The notes: a model not told the origin generated them from the letters alone. A DNA stretch of 64,000 nt from Cryptomeria japonica (GCF_030272615.1 NC_081414.1:308739164-308803163), one strand, 5' to 3'; positions 12,478 through 26,158 are shown, counted from the stretch's first letter. Translations and numbers: made by a program.

Positions 12478-14192
12478 TGTTGAGCACAATGTACCATTGA
12501 GAGGGGGGTGAATCAGTGGTTCCCAATAATCTTAACCTTTTAAACCTAACTCTCAGTACCGGTTATCAAATCAAGAACAAGGAGGATATACCGGTGAGAT
12601 AAGGAAAGTGATCAAATGCAAACACACAAAGACACACAACACATAACACCGGATATACGAGGAAAACCCAATGTGAGAAAAACCTCGATGAGAAATGATG
12701 TTGGAGACTACTGCTCCAATCCTACCTCACAATAAACATTGACTACAAAGTTTAGGGCACCAAAACAAGAAGAACCAACCCTTGATTTTAGGGCACCAAC
12801 CCAAGGAGTACCAACCCCTAATTTATGGCACTAACCTAAGGAGAACCAACCCCTGCACCGAGCTCCAACTCAGTGAGATACAATAGATCAAATCAATACA
12901 ATGGTTGTAGCCTTGTTACAAATGAGTTTTGTAACACATGCAATCTAAATACTTCATCGGTTTAACTCTTCTCTATTGGTTCTCCTCTGCTCAGTTCTCT
13001 ATCAGTTCACCATCCTCTGTTTATATCCTTTCTGCTCTAGTTCTATCTTGCATAACTTCCACTAGTACACTCTCTTTTCTCCTTCACCTTCATCAACTTT
13101 CTTCTTGAATCTCCCTTGCCGGTTCACATAATAGTTATCATGTTTGGCAACTTGCCAGTTTCTCTAACCTTACCGGTAAAACCTCTGATAAACCTTCTAC
13201 TGGTTCAACCTTTCTGTCAGAAAGCTCCAACACTTAGATGCTTTCTATCTTCTCTCTTAGTTACTTTGTCTTTTCCGACATCTAGCATCATCTTCTTTTA
13301 TTTTTGGTCTGCATATTTATACTTGGCTTTCCCACCAAGACCAGAGTTCAAATAGTGGTGCGCTAGGGATTTTCTCCACCAACTCAATCCATATCAAATC
13401 TGAATAGATCTCCTCTCCTCAATTGATGATCTGCAGTAAATCAAACATTACCACCATTTCTTCTGACATTAGTACACGCTTTCTATATTTAGCAACCTGC
13501 AACTTGTTTTTCAGCCTTGCTCTGTCATTCACCATTAATGCCTTAGTTGTTTCCTTCAACCAATGAGCACAAAGATCGGATTGTCCTGCTTGGTTTCCAT
13601 CACCAAAAATCTTCTGCATCTTGATCCGCCTCGAGCCGCACATCTTCTATGATTGACCTATGATTTACAAGTTCCTTATTTAAAGTCAGCTTGCTCATCA
13701 CCTACCATGTCGATGGATACTTCACCGACCTTTGGATGCTTGCCACCTGGTATCCACCTGTCATCCTTGTCGGCATCCACCTCTCTCCAGTCCACTGAGT
13801 CAGTTTAGATTCATTCATTGACCAAGACATACTACTGGTGCTTGCTCACCGGTTTAATCACCCTGCCTGTACATGTCACCTTACCGGTTATCCTTCATGC
13901 ATGTTGTCCTTTGTTCTATCGGTGGGTCAACCTAACTTGTCAACAAACACACCGATTCATCCACTAAGTCTATTTACCAATGATATTACACCTGCCTTCA
14001 TACCGGTTTCATGCACATCCTGATAATCATGCCAATCAGTGGATTACACTCTTCTTTGTTGTCTTTTTCTTGCTTATCGATGGTCATGTTTACTTACCAG
14101 TGAACATATCCTTTTTGCATCCTTCATATACCTTGTATACTAGTGACATCCTATACTTACCAGTTGACATCAATGACAATACAATGCCAATA
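12478..14192 (-). mobile_element. Solo Copia-type LTR (1.7 kb)
   Basis: The minus strand begins TATTGGCATTG (expected TGTTGG) and ends CAACA at 12478. It contains the three LTR motifs shared by the window's Copia LTRs: TTGTCATTGATGTCAA near the start (14180-14164), the GGTTTTTCTC...GGGTTTTCCTC module near 12686-12658, and GATTCACCCCCCTCTCA near 12523-12506. The flanks GGTAT and GGTGC match GGTGT in the uninterrupted paralogue at 20690-20725, so this is a solo LTR with a decayed 5-bp target duplication. Short ORFs inside it (13116-13355, 13419-13643, 13838-14023, 13980-14207) are not genes. Confidence 0.8.
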
Positions 14193-14625
14193 GGTGCTTT
14201 AAATTGAACTTAGAAAGTTAAAGGGGTTATGAAGATATGCATTGATAGCTCATAATCTTAAGATAGGAAGAAAGTACTTGAGTAGAACTTAAATGAGATT
14301 CATGTTAATGATTTCATAATATGGATGTTTTATTGTGATGTTGCTAGTAAGTAATGACGTTAAGATACCCTAGAGAGAAAGTGAATGGATGAATGAAAGA
14401 TTAGATAAAGCATTGAGATGATAATTGTTGTGATGTTATTTCCTCTTGTGTTATGTGTTGTTATAGGTATGGTTATGTTCATAATGTTATATGTACTCAT
14501 GTGATTTTAATCTATGGTTTGTAATGATAGTTATTATGTTGTATTAGTTAATGTCTAAAAAAAAATTATCTCTATTTGTTGGTTAGTTTAGTTATTTTCT
14601 CTATGGTATTTTGGCGAGTATTACA
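14193..14625 (+). repeat. 3' end of the 5' LTR of element H
   Basis: Continues 12302-12477 after the solo LTR. It ends GCGAGTATTACA at 14625, 2 bp before a Met-tRNA primer site. Its first ~50 bp match 20711-20746. Confidence 0.65.
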
Positions 14626-14627
14626 TC

Positions 14628-14639
14628 TGGTATCAGAGC
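14628..14639 (+). other. Primer binding site of element H (Met tRNA)
   Basis: TGGTATCAGAGC, an exact match to the plant initiator/elongator Met primer site, on the plus strand just after ATTACA. Confidence 0.9.
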
Positions 14640-15925
14640 TCATGTTGCAAACAATGGGATCTCACGGTATGGTTGTAACTCTTAGTCTTGTATGGTGTGC
14701 TATGATGTCCGCTTAACTTGAATTGTTCTTGAGGTTTGTTTTTGAAAAGGTCATTGGAATCTTGGAGATCTTACATGTCTATGCTTTATTTTTTCTCCCT
14801 AATTCTTTCTAAAAATCATAATTGTGTGCAATATGTGAATTCATTTCTTATGCATGCCTACTAGATGCGAGTGATGTTTGTATGATTCCATGTGATCTTG
14901 TTTATTTTGTATTTTCTGGTGCTTACCTAAATAATAGAGGTTGTTTCACTATATAAATTACTATGCTATAGAATGAGAGAAAATTGTATGTATTCTCTTA
15001 ACTAATGTTATGTTTATCAGATTAGCTTGATGCATTGAATTCCTAATGAATAGTAATATTAAATGTGCGTATTATGTATATAAGAATGATATAGAGTAGA
15101 ACAACTTGCATGGGATACATCTATGTATAAGTAAATAAGTAGTTTAATAATTCCCTTCTCTTATGTAAAATGTAAGGAAGTTAACTAGTGAAGAATGGGT
15201 AGCAAATAAAACTATCAGGTAGTTATATATGTGTGCAATTCTACATGTAAGAAAAGATTGTTTGAGTAAATCGTATCTTCCAATAAGGACTTGAGATTTC
15301 TAACAGCATTTGTAATGATAGGAGACCTCATGAAAGGTTGAATTTGCATTATTTGAAAATGATGTAAGTAGTTACATGGTATGATAAATGTGGCATGTCT
15401 AGGAAGTTCAAATTGTCCATGCATAATTTTTGTGTGCATACATTAATTGTTTGATTTTGATCTTCCTCCCTCTTCTCTCCAATTGGGTAAAAGACTCATA
15501 GTGATTAGGATTTTCTTCATATTAAGCAAAAGAATTCTTTACTCATTGATGAAATATGGTATTGCATATATTAAAAGAAAAGTTTGGATGGAAAAAAATT
15601 GGCTTTGAAGATTGAGATTTGAGCATTGCATCCATGATTTTCATTTAAAAGAAGAGTTAGTTAAATATAATATGTCTTGCATGAATAATGTAGAAAGTTT
15701 AGCATAATAGTAGGTTCAAAGACCATGTTATAGTATACATGTTGGAAGAAGTGAAATTGGTGCATTGCATGTGTAGTATAGGGAAAATAGAAAATTATAT
15801 CATTACGTCTTTACTTGGTTTGGAAAGATAAAAGCCTTAGATTTGTGAAGAAGTTGTGTGGTCTGATTGAATGGATAGATTAAGGAAAGATGTTATCTCT
15901 TTACTTTATTTGAATTTTAAGGAAT
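14640..15925 (+). mobile_element. Gene-less interior of element H
   Basis: About 1.3 kb between the primer site and the next LTR start (TGTAGTGCCCC at 15926). No ORF here is supportable and there is no RT, gag or integrase motif. A short purine-rich stretch (TTTTAAGGAA) precedes the LTR start. It looks like a non-autonomous (LARD-like) element, or one that lost its genes. Confidence 0.45.
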
Positions 15926-18900
15926 TGTAGTGCCCCTCCCCAATTCATCTTGTCTTTTTGAACATTAGAGGATTATATTGATCTAGCTTAGTCTACTTTA
16001 TCATTATTTGTTGGTATCATGCTATGTACTAACCCTATTTCATGATTGAATTTGATATGAAGATTGATCTATATTTAATGTTTTGTATGTGTTCATCATT
16101 TAGGATGGATCATATTGCTTATGAGATTTTGATGATATTATGATTACACTAACCCACCTCTATAATTGTGATGTCTTAATTGATGCTATGATGTTTGTGA
16201 TTGTCTTTTAGTGTCTTCATGATTAGAGATGATGTCATACCACTAATTGTGAGCACGATATGATGTTGTAATTCTCTATCACTTGCCTAATCAATTATGA
16301 TGTATATGTGTTGTATATATGTTGCATTGTGTGTAGTGGTAGTTGTAGGATTGCGAGTACTAGACATCGACTCCACCTGGTCTCATAGGTCTGAGCGTGT
16401 CTTATCCCAATGGAAAGTTGTCAGAGATGGCACGTGCTTGCCTCTCATACTTTAGGCTTAAGTTGTCTACCTTGTCGGTTGTGTTGTGGCACAAGTTGGT
16501 TGTTAGAGTCTTGTGTCGATGTTCTACCCTGCGTCGAGTTGCTTGAGGTGTTGTGAGTATGTGATTTATATGTGTATGTGGGAAAAATGGATTAATAAAA
16601 CTAAATATGTGAAAATTACGATAAATATCAATCCACACACACACACAGGACTTCTTGATGCAAGCTATGGAGTAACGATGCGATTAAATTGGATTTAATC
16701 AAATAGAAAAATGAACATAAAATATTCATTTAGGAATGTGGTCATTTTTATACGTCTACAATATGTAATTAATATTTCATTAGTATAGTATTAATACTAT
16801 TATTGATTTGTCCAAGGGGTTGAGCTTAACTGGTTAAAACACTAGGTTCTCACTGTGGAGACCCAAGTTCAATTCCCAATAGGGACATCTAAAGTGGGAT
16901 TCTAAGTTGTGACTCTTGGCCTTCCATAGAATGGGAAAGGTCTTGGGTCAAATCTAATCAAACATAATAATAATAATAATTCAAAATATTGCGGCTACGG
17001 CCTATTACCTATCAAAAAAAAAAAATACTATTATTGATTTATTTGATGGTTTGACTATTTGATTCTTATTTAGCTGGTTATTTAATATTTTTTTCTATTG
17101 GCTTGGTTAATGATTAATTGAGCTTGACTTATTTAATTAACCGACTTATTATTGGCTATTTATTTATTTAGTTTATTTAGTGTTTAATCAATTATTTGAT
17201 ATTTAATTTATTGTTGAGATTTTATAATTATTTAATTGAGATTAATTTATTGGTTTATTTGATTTATTTCTTAATCAATTATTTTATTATTCATTTATTG
17301 TTTAATGATTATTTATTTATTATTTAATTGATTGATTTATTTATTGTTTATTCTTTATTGTTGATTTGATTTTATATTTAATTATGAGTTTCTATTTATT
17401 AAGATTTTATTTATTGGGATTTGATTTGTTATTATCCCGTTTATGTTTATACTATTATATTATTATTATTATTTGCCTAGTTGGCTATATTATAAAGTTT
17501 GCCTACCCCTTATTTCTATTGGTCTATTTTGAGTGGGGAAAGCAAATAATATTGTTAAATAATACTTACCTCGTTTTCATGCGTGATAGGTATAATATAT
17601 AGTTTACTGGAATTTTCTAATTGGTCTGTTGATTTCTATGGTTTGGAGTTTAATTTTCTATTCAATTGGATAGTCTGTGTGTTGTCATGGTTCGACATCT
17701 CTGCAATTTTTGGTTGATGTTTTTGAATCTTGTTTGGATCTTGGTTTGAATTGCTGGAAGTAGAGATTGAGGATTATTGATTGGAGTTGTCTGCTCTTCA
17801 CTAGTTGTTTCTTCCTTTGGTTGTGATTTCCAAGTTCCAGCTTGCTTCTCTCTTAAATTTAATTTGAAAGGACTATCTACTATGTGTCTGTGGAAACATT
17901 TATTAGGGGATGGATATTTATGATTAAAATATTTCTATTTGATTTGGGAAAGAATTTATGAATGAATGATTATGTAGTTGAAGTATTGTTAAGCCTAGAA
18001 TTTGGGGAGTTACTAGAAATGTGCATTTTGCATATATGCCTATGTAATTTTTGATTGAGCTTAAACATGCTCCTGAGTTTTATAATCCTCTTATGTATCT
18101 TTCTGCATCCCCTCAGTAGCATTGCCCAAGAATTGCTTTCAGGAAGTTTTGAGGTTGATTTTCCTTGATTGTCCACCCTGTAGGTGGAATGAGTATATTT
18201 GGTCATTTGTATTCCTTTTGGAAGGGTATTTTGTATTCCTTTTTTTTGGTTTATCTACATCTCTATGAGTTTTGTTCAGATTGGGTGAAATTCTGGACAC
18301 ATTTGAGTGCGATTGTGAGTGGGGATTTATGCCACTTGTTATTGTACCTTCATCATGTGTTGTTAATATGTTTTATTAGTGTTTTTTTATCCTTCTGCAT
18401 CTTTTATAGGTGTCCCTTGATCATGTGTGTGATCATATATAAACTTGGGCAAGTCTCATACCTGTTTTGCACCTTTTTCCTATATTTTTGGCTTAAAAAC
18501 CCAAAACACTGATCTTAAGACCTAGAATGCCATTCCTAAGACCTAAAATGCCAATATGACTTCCAAGAATGCTAATCTAGGTTCCGAGATTGCTGAATTG
18601 CTTCGGGTGTAGGGAATTGCCATTTAGGTCACTGTGTTCAAGGAGTCTGATTTTGTGCATTTAGCAGAGGTATTTTGTGATTTCATTGAGTTCCTCAGAG
18701 GTGTTAATGATGTCATATTTATCTTCACATATTTATTTTGTGCTTTGATAAGAGGTTTTGTGCCTTACCATTGAGGCAATTATTCATATGATGAGTTGCT
18801 CTAGCGAGAGGAACATTGCCTTGTTGTTGAGGAATGTTTATGATAGCTTCAGTGGGATGTTATTGTCTCACTGTAGAGGATTGGTATTTATTTTGGATTA

Positions 18901-20746
18901 TCCATTGAACTCATATTTATGTTTTGGTGTATTATTGCATTATGATGGTGAAGGCTCTTATTTGTATTTGGGCATATGAGTCTTGTTATGCTTCAATTTG
19001 CTTTATTGATGTTGTGACTATGTTTAAGTTATCTGTGAGCCTTCATGATGTTTTTATGATGTTATTTTGGTGTATGTTTTACCCTAAGGCTATGATCCAT
19101 GATTGAGAGAGTGGGCTCTTTCATGTGTAGGACCAGGGTCATGCAATAGACTGCTAGGAAAGGGTCTAGACCTATCATGGGACCACATGAAGAGTTTATG
19201 ATTCATTGCAAGTGATAACCTTAATAATTTGATTAGTGGGTTTTGGGTAATTAGGAATTCACATAATCAAGATAATGAATATTTTATTTTGTACCCCATC
19301 TCATACCCTTGAGTGGAGACTTGGGATGAGCTTGGGAAGACCATAGAGACGGTAAGCCAAACTCCCTTGATTGCTCATAGGTTGAGATGGCTCCACATGT
19401 CTATTAGGGGCAAGGGTGGAGATCTCATAGTGTCGGGTGGAGATCCCGATGTTCATATATTTATATTGTATGCCCTTCTTTGTGAGGATAGCATGTGATG
19501 ACACTCTTCCCTACATGTGTCAATTATCCTTATGCCTTGATTTTTTGTTCATGCCTCTAGAATCTTATTGTTGATTTATCCATGTGATGTGACTTGATCT
19601 TTATTTCTCAATGTTATCTTGTGGTTTTCATGTTGAGTCCCTTGGTTGTTAGGTGTCAGTCTAGGTCTTGAGTATGAGTTGGAACCCCATGTCATCTCCT
19701 AACACAAGGGGTGGTTCCTATTTGGTTCCACATGGTTAGGTGATTTGATGTCTTCTTCCATTGGGATTTTCTACATTGGATGATTACGTGCGTGGATATG
19801 GATTTATATTATCTCATCACATGGATGGATATTTGGAGCATAATTCATGTAATTGGAATTGCTATCATGTGTTTTTGTATCTTGAGGAAGATATAATAGT
19901 AAAGAAAGCTATGTAATTAGTACCTTGTGAACCTATGTACTAGGACTTGTAGTAGGTTGATTTTATAATGAGATGTATTAGATAAGATCATTGTAAATGG
20001 ATATTCAATGTGTATGTAATTTCATATTAGAAAGGAATTAAATGATTAAGTGGTGCAATTGGATTAGTTTGTGTATATCATGTGGATAGTAGTGGATATG
20101 TTAATGATCATGCATTCTTTGATTTGAAAGATATTAATCCTTAATGTTAGTTATCCTTGGAATATGAAAAAGAATGAGCAATTGTAGGTTTGTATGGACT
20201 CTATGATTCTTCTTTATGTGGAGATAATTTCTATGTATAGAGATAGTATACTGAACCATGATGACATTGAAAATGAAAAGGATATTACGTGCTTGTAACA
20301 TGTACTCTTATGTGATGGGACGTTATGATGAGGTAGTTGAGGTTATCATCTTGTAATGAAGTAAGATGTTCTATTAATTGTATGATACATGTTGTAAGAA
20401 TTTTCATCAAGTAGAAAAGAGATAGAGATTTATATGGAATAAGATTTGAAATGGTAAGCTATGCATTTCCTTATTGTGGGTAAGGTGCTTTAAGATAATC
20501 TTGTTATAAGTAATCTCATTGGAAAGTAACTAGCATTGTAGTATGGACTTGTTAATGATTGTGTATATATTATCTTGATGGGATGTATGATGAAATTAGA
20601 AAAGGAAAGGAATTGGATTTGCTTATATGTTGATAGTGATATTTGGATTCATATTGAGTTAGATGGTTAGTGAAGAAATAGGGAATTAGGAACACTTAGA
20701 ATTGGTGTTTTAAAATGAACTTAGAGAGTTAATGGGAATATGATAG
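15926..20746 (+). repeat. Probable very long 3' LTR of element H (truncated)
   Basis: Begins TGTAGTGCCCCTCCCC and contains, near its end, the paralogue (20520-20746) of the 5' LTR pieces at 12302-12477 and 14193-14240. If this is one LTR it exceeds 4.8 kb, including a SINE. Homology to the 5' LTR stops near 20746, where element C begins. AT-rich tracts run through 17040-17480. ORFs at 17366-17602, 18165-18512 and 18758-18979 show no domain and are not called. The first ~4.8 kb of the partner LTR would lie left of the window beyond A, so the pairing cannot be fully tested here. Confidence 0.4.
16810..17023 (+). mobile_element. tRNA-derived SINE with intact target duplication
   Basis: A 214-bp insertion flanked by identical 17-bp copies of AATACTATTATTGATTT at 16793-16809 and 17024-17040. 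The head has an A-box-like TGAGCTTAACTGG (16821-16833) and a perfect B box AGTTCAATTCC (16866-16876), 33 bp apart, as in a pol III promoter of tRNA origin. The tail has a (TAA)n run and ends in poly(A). It has no coding capacity and would have relied on a LINE. Confidence 0.88.
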
Positions 20747-23700
20747 GTAGGATACACCCAAAGAAGACAAGCATGTTATCACAATAATTTAGCCCCCAAG
20801 ATAGGATAAATCAAAGGATAATAAATACAAAACTCAAAGCACAAGGTGGTTTCACCTTACTTTGGAGTCAGTATGCTTTTTATGATATCTCATGTATATA
20901 TATGCATAGAATCATCCTCATCCCCCAAAGAAATGAAACCACCATGGAAGAAGGGAACACATGCATCTTTTGAGTCAATATGGGAGAGACCAAAAGAGAT
21001 CTCAACACTTTGCATCATCCTCAAGTAGACTACACTAGGGACCACAAATAGAAGAATGTCACAAACAAGCAAGAGAGGAGAGAGAGAGTCTACAGTGCTA
21101 ACGAAGCTAATCAAGCACATCATCCTCCCCCCTGATCTTTCTGATCATTATTTTGGGAAGGTGAACAACACACAAGAGGACCCACATCAAGCACAATAGA
21201 TTGAGCTATCACAATTTCTAAACAAGGAGCATTCTCTAATGAAAAGTCACTTTGTTCATTACTAGCAACTAGGATTAATGCTTTTGAAAATTTTGCAGAT
21301 AAGTCGTTATCAACATCAACATATTTAAATTCATCATCAGAAATATTAGGATCAACATTTTTATCATTAACCACATTTTCATTGATTTCTTCATCAAGAT
21401 TAATAAGAAAAGGAGATCTAATAGGAATAAAACTTGAACCATCATTTGTCTTAAGCATTTTGCATCTTTGAGAATTAGGTTGAACGTCATGTTTAGGAGA
21501 AAATGGAATCATGTCAATAATTGGTGTTTTGGGAGAATAAATGATTTGGGAAGAAACCTCACAAGCTCTAGCATGACATCTTCATTGGAATTCTCTCGCA
21601 CAACAGTTTCGTGTAGTCTTGGTTGAAGGTTGAGGAGGTTTAGGTTCATTAGGTATAATCTTCATCTCTTGTTTTAGGGAAGGATGAGTGGGTTGAGGTA
21701 TTTTAGGTTGGAAAATGGGAGAGGTCGGTCTCTTCTCTCTATAAGATGAAGGAGGAGGAACCACACCATATAAAGGAATAATCAGAGTTGTAGGAAGGAG
21801 ACCAAGTCCATCATGAGGAGGAGGGATAGTTTGCTTTCTAGGAGGGAGGGAGAGTTTTTATACCTTTGGGAGGAAGAGGAGACTCATCCATAGGAGAAGG
21901 AATGGATTATTTGTTAGGAAGAGGGATATCTCTTTTCTTAGGTGAAAGGATACTCTTCTCTATAGGAGAAAGAATAGATGCCTCGTTGGGAAGAAGATTA
22001 TTTCTTTCCTTAGGAGGAAAAACAATCTTATCCTCAAGGAGGGGTATATGATCATCAAGACAAATGCTAAGTGTTGGAGTTATAGGTTTACTCAAGGATA
22101 AAATCATTTTATTTTTCTAGTTTTCATATGATCTAAAAAGAGAATCACTTCTAGGTTCAAGAGGCTTGAATTGTTCGGACAAAAATAATCAAGACAAACA
22201 TCTCCATGCCTCAATGTAGGTTGAAATATGCTATGATTAACATTTATGATTTTATTATTATGAGGAAATTTCAAACACTTGTGAATAGTGGAAGCAATCA
22301 CTTTCATGGAAGAGAGAAAAGGATGCCTTGACCTCACACATAATTGGTCAGATGTAGGAATGATAGCAAATTCAACATCTAATAATTTAGTGCCAACATC
22401 AATAGGAAGTATTATACAACCAATAGAAGGACAAGAGAAGCCATAAAAACTTTTAACTATCACATTAGTATCATCATATTCACTTGATTCAATTGCAAAG
22501 TATAAAGAAATTCTTCAATTATCACATTAACCATGCAAGGAGGATCAATAAGGACTCCTCTAGTGGGTATACCTTTGATATTTTTACTTATGTATAATGG
22601 GCCATCAAGTGCCTTAATGGTATCACTAGGATGAAATGTTATGCACAAATCCTTAGGAGGTTCTTATTTATCTACAAGATTCACCACTTTATTAGATTCA
22701 AGGCCAACATCATTGGGAGAAAAAGCAAGATGATCAGTCTCAATCACATTAGTGGAATGGGATGGTAAAGGATCAGTGAAAATCTGAAGGTTCTAATTAG
22801 GAGGAGCTACATATTTGTTTCCTCTATCATTCACACCTACCACATATATAGTATTGTTATCAATCAATTCTTGAATCTTACTTCTCAATGAAAAAAAAAA
22901 TAGTATCATGACCAAGATGACGATGATATTGACAAAAGGATTTAGCATCAAAATAAGGGGAAGTTGTTTTAAATGGATCAATTGGTTTGATTTGAGGAAG
23001 TTTTAACACATTTTTTTGTATTAACTGAGACATAATGCTATGTAAAGATTCATTCAAAGGAGTAAACTCTTTTTCTCTTTTAAAGAATTTAGACAAAGGA
23101 GGCACACCTGTAGCACCTACGAATTGACTATTGTTGATTTTGTCATTGAATTTTATGAATCCTTTGTTTGGTTTGAGCTTTGCAAATAATTGTTGAGCAA
23201 CATCACCCTTATCACTCAGAGCTATGGAAGAAGATGATTGTTCCAATTGACTCATAGTTAGTTGATAATTGTGAAGTACTGTGGAAAGGAAGTAAACTTA
23301 GTTAAAAGAAGTTTATCCCTAATGTATTTTTGTAAATTAGTAATGAAAATATTTTGAATGTCTTGATAAAGCATAGGAAAGGAAATCTGAGGATACAAAT
23401 GCTTATGTCTACCAATAAAATTAGTCACTTTTTCTTTAACACCTTGTTTACAATGCATTAAATCAATCAAAGTACCTTTAGGACCAATGTTATTATGAAA
23501 TTGTCGAATAAAAGCATTAGCTAGTTGTTAAAAAGAATTAATATAATAAGGAGGAAAATAATAATACCATTGCAAATATCTATCCCTTAATGTTCTAGTA
23601 AACAGTTTTTCTAACAATGTTTGATCATGAGCAAAGTCACTACACAAAGTTTGGAATGTTTTAACATGTGTTAAAGGATCACCTTTTCCATTATAAAGTT

Positions 23701-25061
23701 CCAATTGAGGGACTTCTACATGTTTAGGAGGGATGGATCTAAAAATTTAGTGGGATAATGGGCTCGCTACATCAAATGTGGGCACAATATACATTGATTT
23801 ATTCATAGAAGCTATTTGTTGTTGTAAGAAAGATATTGTTTGGGCTAGACTATTGATTGTAGCTGCAGTAGAAGGATTGAAATTAGACATGTTGGATTAA
23901 GAGGGTGGAGTAATATTTTTGAATATAGGAAGAGATTGAGAATCAAAAGGTGGAACACTATGATAAGGGTAATGGAGAAGATTGGGTAGCACATGGAAGA
24001 CTCATGGGAGGAATTAAGGAAATGTGATTGAAGGACTTGCCCCCTTGACTAACATTTATAGGTAGTGAATGTGATTGGGTAACAAGGGAGGTATTGTCCC
24101 CATGACTAACATTTATAGGTATGACATTTTGTGTAGAAGTAGCCATGATGTTTGATGTGAAGGTAGGAACACTAGTCATGGAAGTTGTCAAAGGAATAGA
24201 ATGATTAACTTACTAGGAGTTTGTGTATAACCTAGGTTTTTGGCAGAAATCTTCATAAGAATGATATTAGAATCAACAATATGAAATACCACACAAGATA
24301 TCAACACCATGTTTATCACTTTGAATCATTCTTTTTAATCCTTCAATCAATGGGAGAGCTTCACTTTTTGGATATTCTTGACTCATCCATTGTTGAAGAT
24401 TGTCAAATTGATTGTCCATGTTCTCCAATTGGTCAATGGATACTCTAGTTAATGATTCCTCCTCATTATGATAATTATCAAGAGGATAAAAAAGAATATC
24501 TGAAGGATGGGAAGAAGCAACAATATCCTCATTGAAAAATCTAGCCAAATTAGGCTTCATTTCCTCAGTAATTAAACCTTGGGTAGCCTTAATTCTACAA
24601 ATTCTTCTAATGGGGATACTATAGGTAGAAATAATAGTAGTAAAACTCATGCACTAGAGAGAAGAAATTGGAAAGAATAATGCAATCTTCTAGGAATTTG
24701 AAATTTAAAATTAGGGCTTGAAAATGACCTCTTCATTTTAAAAGTTTGAAAGAAGAGAAAATCAAAACTAAAATTAGGGTTGTCCAACTTTAACCTCTTA
24801 ATTAAACTTTTGGTATTTTGGAATCTTGAAATATTGAAGAAATCAATTTAATTTTAAAAATTAGGGTATGTGTAGTGAACCACTTAATTTTAAAATTCAA
24901 ATCAACAATGGAAATGTTGAAATTCAGATTTGTTTTTTACCTTAGGGTGACCTAAAATCAATAAAATTTCACAAATCTCTGGAATTGTGTCGTAAAATAC
25001 AGTCAAAACAAGCTCCCAAAATTTGAGTGGAAAAAGTCGAGACCAAGTAGGTAGTGACTGA
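20747..25061 (-). mobile_element. Gag-protease element C, truncated at both ends
   Basis: A minus-strand retroelement body: leader (25061-24651), gag and protease remnants (24650-21120), and a CTTGGGGGCTAAAT polypurine-like tract at 20800-20787. No intact LTR is seen on either side. The leader shares an AAATTTTGGGAG block and CCCTAATTTTAAA repeats with plus-strand element D, so C and D are relatives. There is no RT, RNase H or integrase. Confidence 0.65.
21120..24650 (-). pseudogene. Gag plus retroviral-type protease remnant of element C
   Basis: The coding trace runs 24650-22878 in one frame, 22981-22460 in a second and 22463-21120 in a third, with extra stops. The N-terminal part (24650-24273) is an unrecognised acidic gag head. 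Then 23255-22793 carries FTPLNESLHSIMSQLIQKNV, a knuckle-like CQYHRHLGHDT (its last Cys lost) and LRSKIQELIDNN, matching B and D. Then 22648-22104 resembles the protease of Ogre/Athila-type polyproteins: LIDPPCMVNVI in the active-site position, where family members have D[ST]G or a similar motif, and a FLSSMKVIASTIHKCLKFP tail. The last part (22107-21120) is Pro- and Glu-rich. The active-site reading is tentative, and RT is absent. Confidence 0.65.
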
Positions 25062-26143
25062 TGGTATGATGAAAGAACAAGAATCCGGTCAACTACTAAG
25101 AAGGGGCGAGGGGTGAATCAGTAGATAGAAAAACTGATAAAACTTTACCAATCTCAAAATCAATCTCTCAAAGTAAACTTAGAACTATCAATGCAATATC
25201 TCTATCAAGATAAAAATTGTCAAGCTAAACTGGTTGACTGTTACAAGAGATAACAGTAATCGACTTGTAACTTACAAACATCCAAATACTTTTACTGATA
25301 TAAGTAAAACTTCATATTGCTACCGGTTATAATGACTTATCAAAGTGGATCAAGTAGTTAAGAAAATCAACCATAATGAAACATAACCACAAAAAATTCA
25401 CTACTTGACACAATATTTTTGGTGCGGAAACCCAAATGGGAAAAACCACAGTGAGATAAGACTCATAAGATAACTATCTGAACTCTTCTAAAGTTTGCCC
25501 TGTTGGGAGCCAAGACTGTTAAAGCTTTTACAAAAAGTCCTGTTAAGAACTGATCGTGTTAGGAACCACCCGATTAAAGGATTGACTATAATGCTTTGTT
25601 AGAAGCAATACCCTATGAGGAGTAACCTTTGTAAAGGATTTAGAATCCAAGCTAATGGATCACCTTGTTAGATCAACTAGGTCGGTAACACAACAAAAAC
25701 CTAATTCTCATAGAGATTACAAACAAATCAGTTCAAGTATGATCATTGGATTACATAACAATATCTACACATCACGCGCTTTGCATTATATACAGTATAC
25801 TTGCTCATTCCCAAGACAAAAAAATTGTTACCTCAACGCGCCAAAATTTCTTTGAAACTCTCTTCATACAATATGCATATGTGTCATAATCATTACCGCT
25901 CATCATCAAATCATAAACCAATATAACCAATTCGCCAAATTTAATCGGTTAGAGTTTACCAGTTAAACTCTCCAATACTTAGCAATATCGGTTCACTCCA
26001 CAAACTAACCTACTGGTTATGGTTTCCTTTCACTAGCTCTTCCTACCGGTTACAAAACAACATTACAACAATGTCATTACCAATTAATTAACACAATGAC
26101 AATATAACAAATCATTAATGAAATCTTCATTCAAATGCCAACA
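25062..26143 (-). repeat. 3' LTR of element E
   Basis: 1082 bp, aligned with the right LTR. It lacks ~250 bp (present at about 33337-33585) and ~60 bp (present near 33690-33750), explaining its shorter length. It contains the C-run motif (25119-25096, minus strand) and the GGTTTTTCCC module (25452-25426). ORF 25655-25855 is not a gene. Confidence 0.88.
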
Positions 26144-26158
26144 ATCTCCCCCTTTGGC
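26144..26158 (-). other. Polypurine tract of element E
   Basis: The minus strand reads CCAAAGGGGGAGAT directly before TGTTGGCATTTG. This is the usual plant Copia arrangement. Confidence 0.85.

Noticed and set aside
18165-18512. 115-codon plus-strand ORF, hydrophobic
   Set aside because: No domain, no homologous frame, AT-rich (Phe/Leu/Tyr) composition expected by chance.
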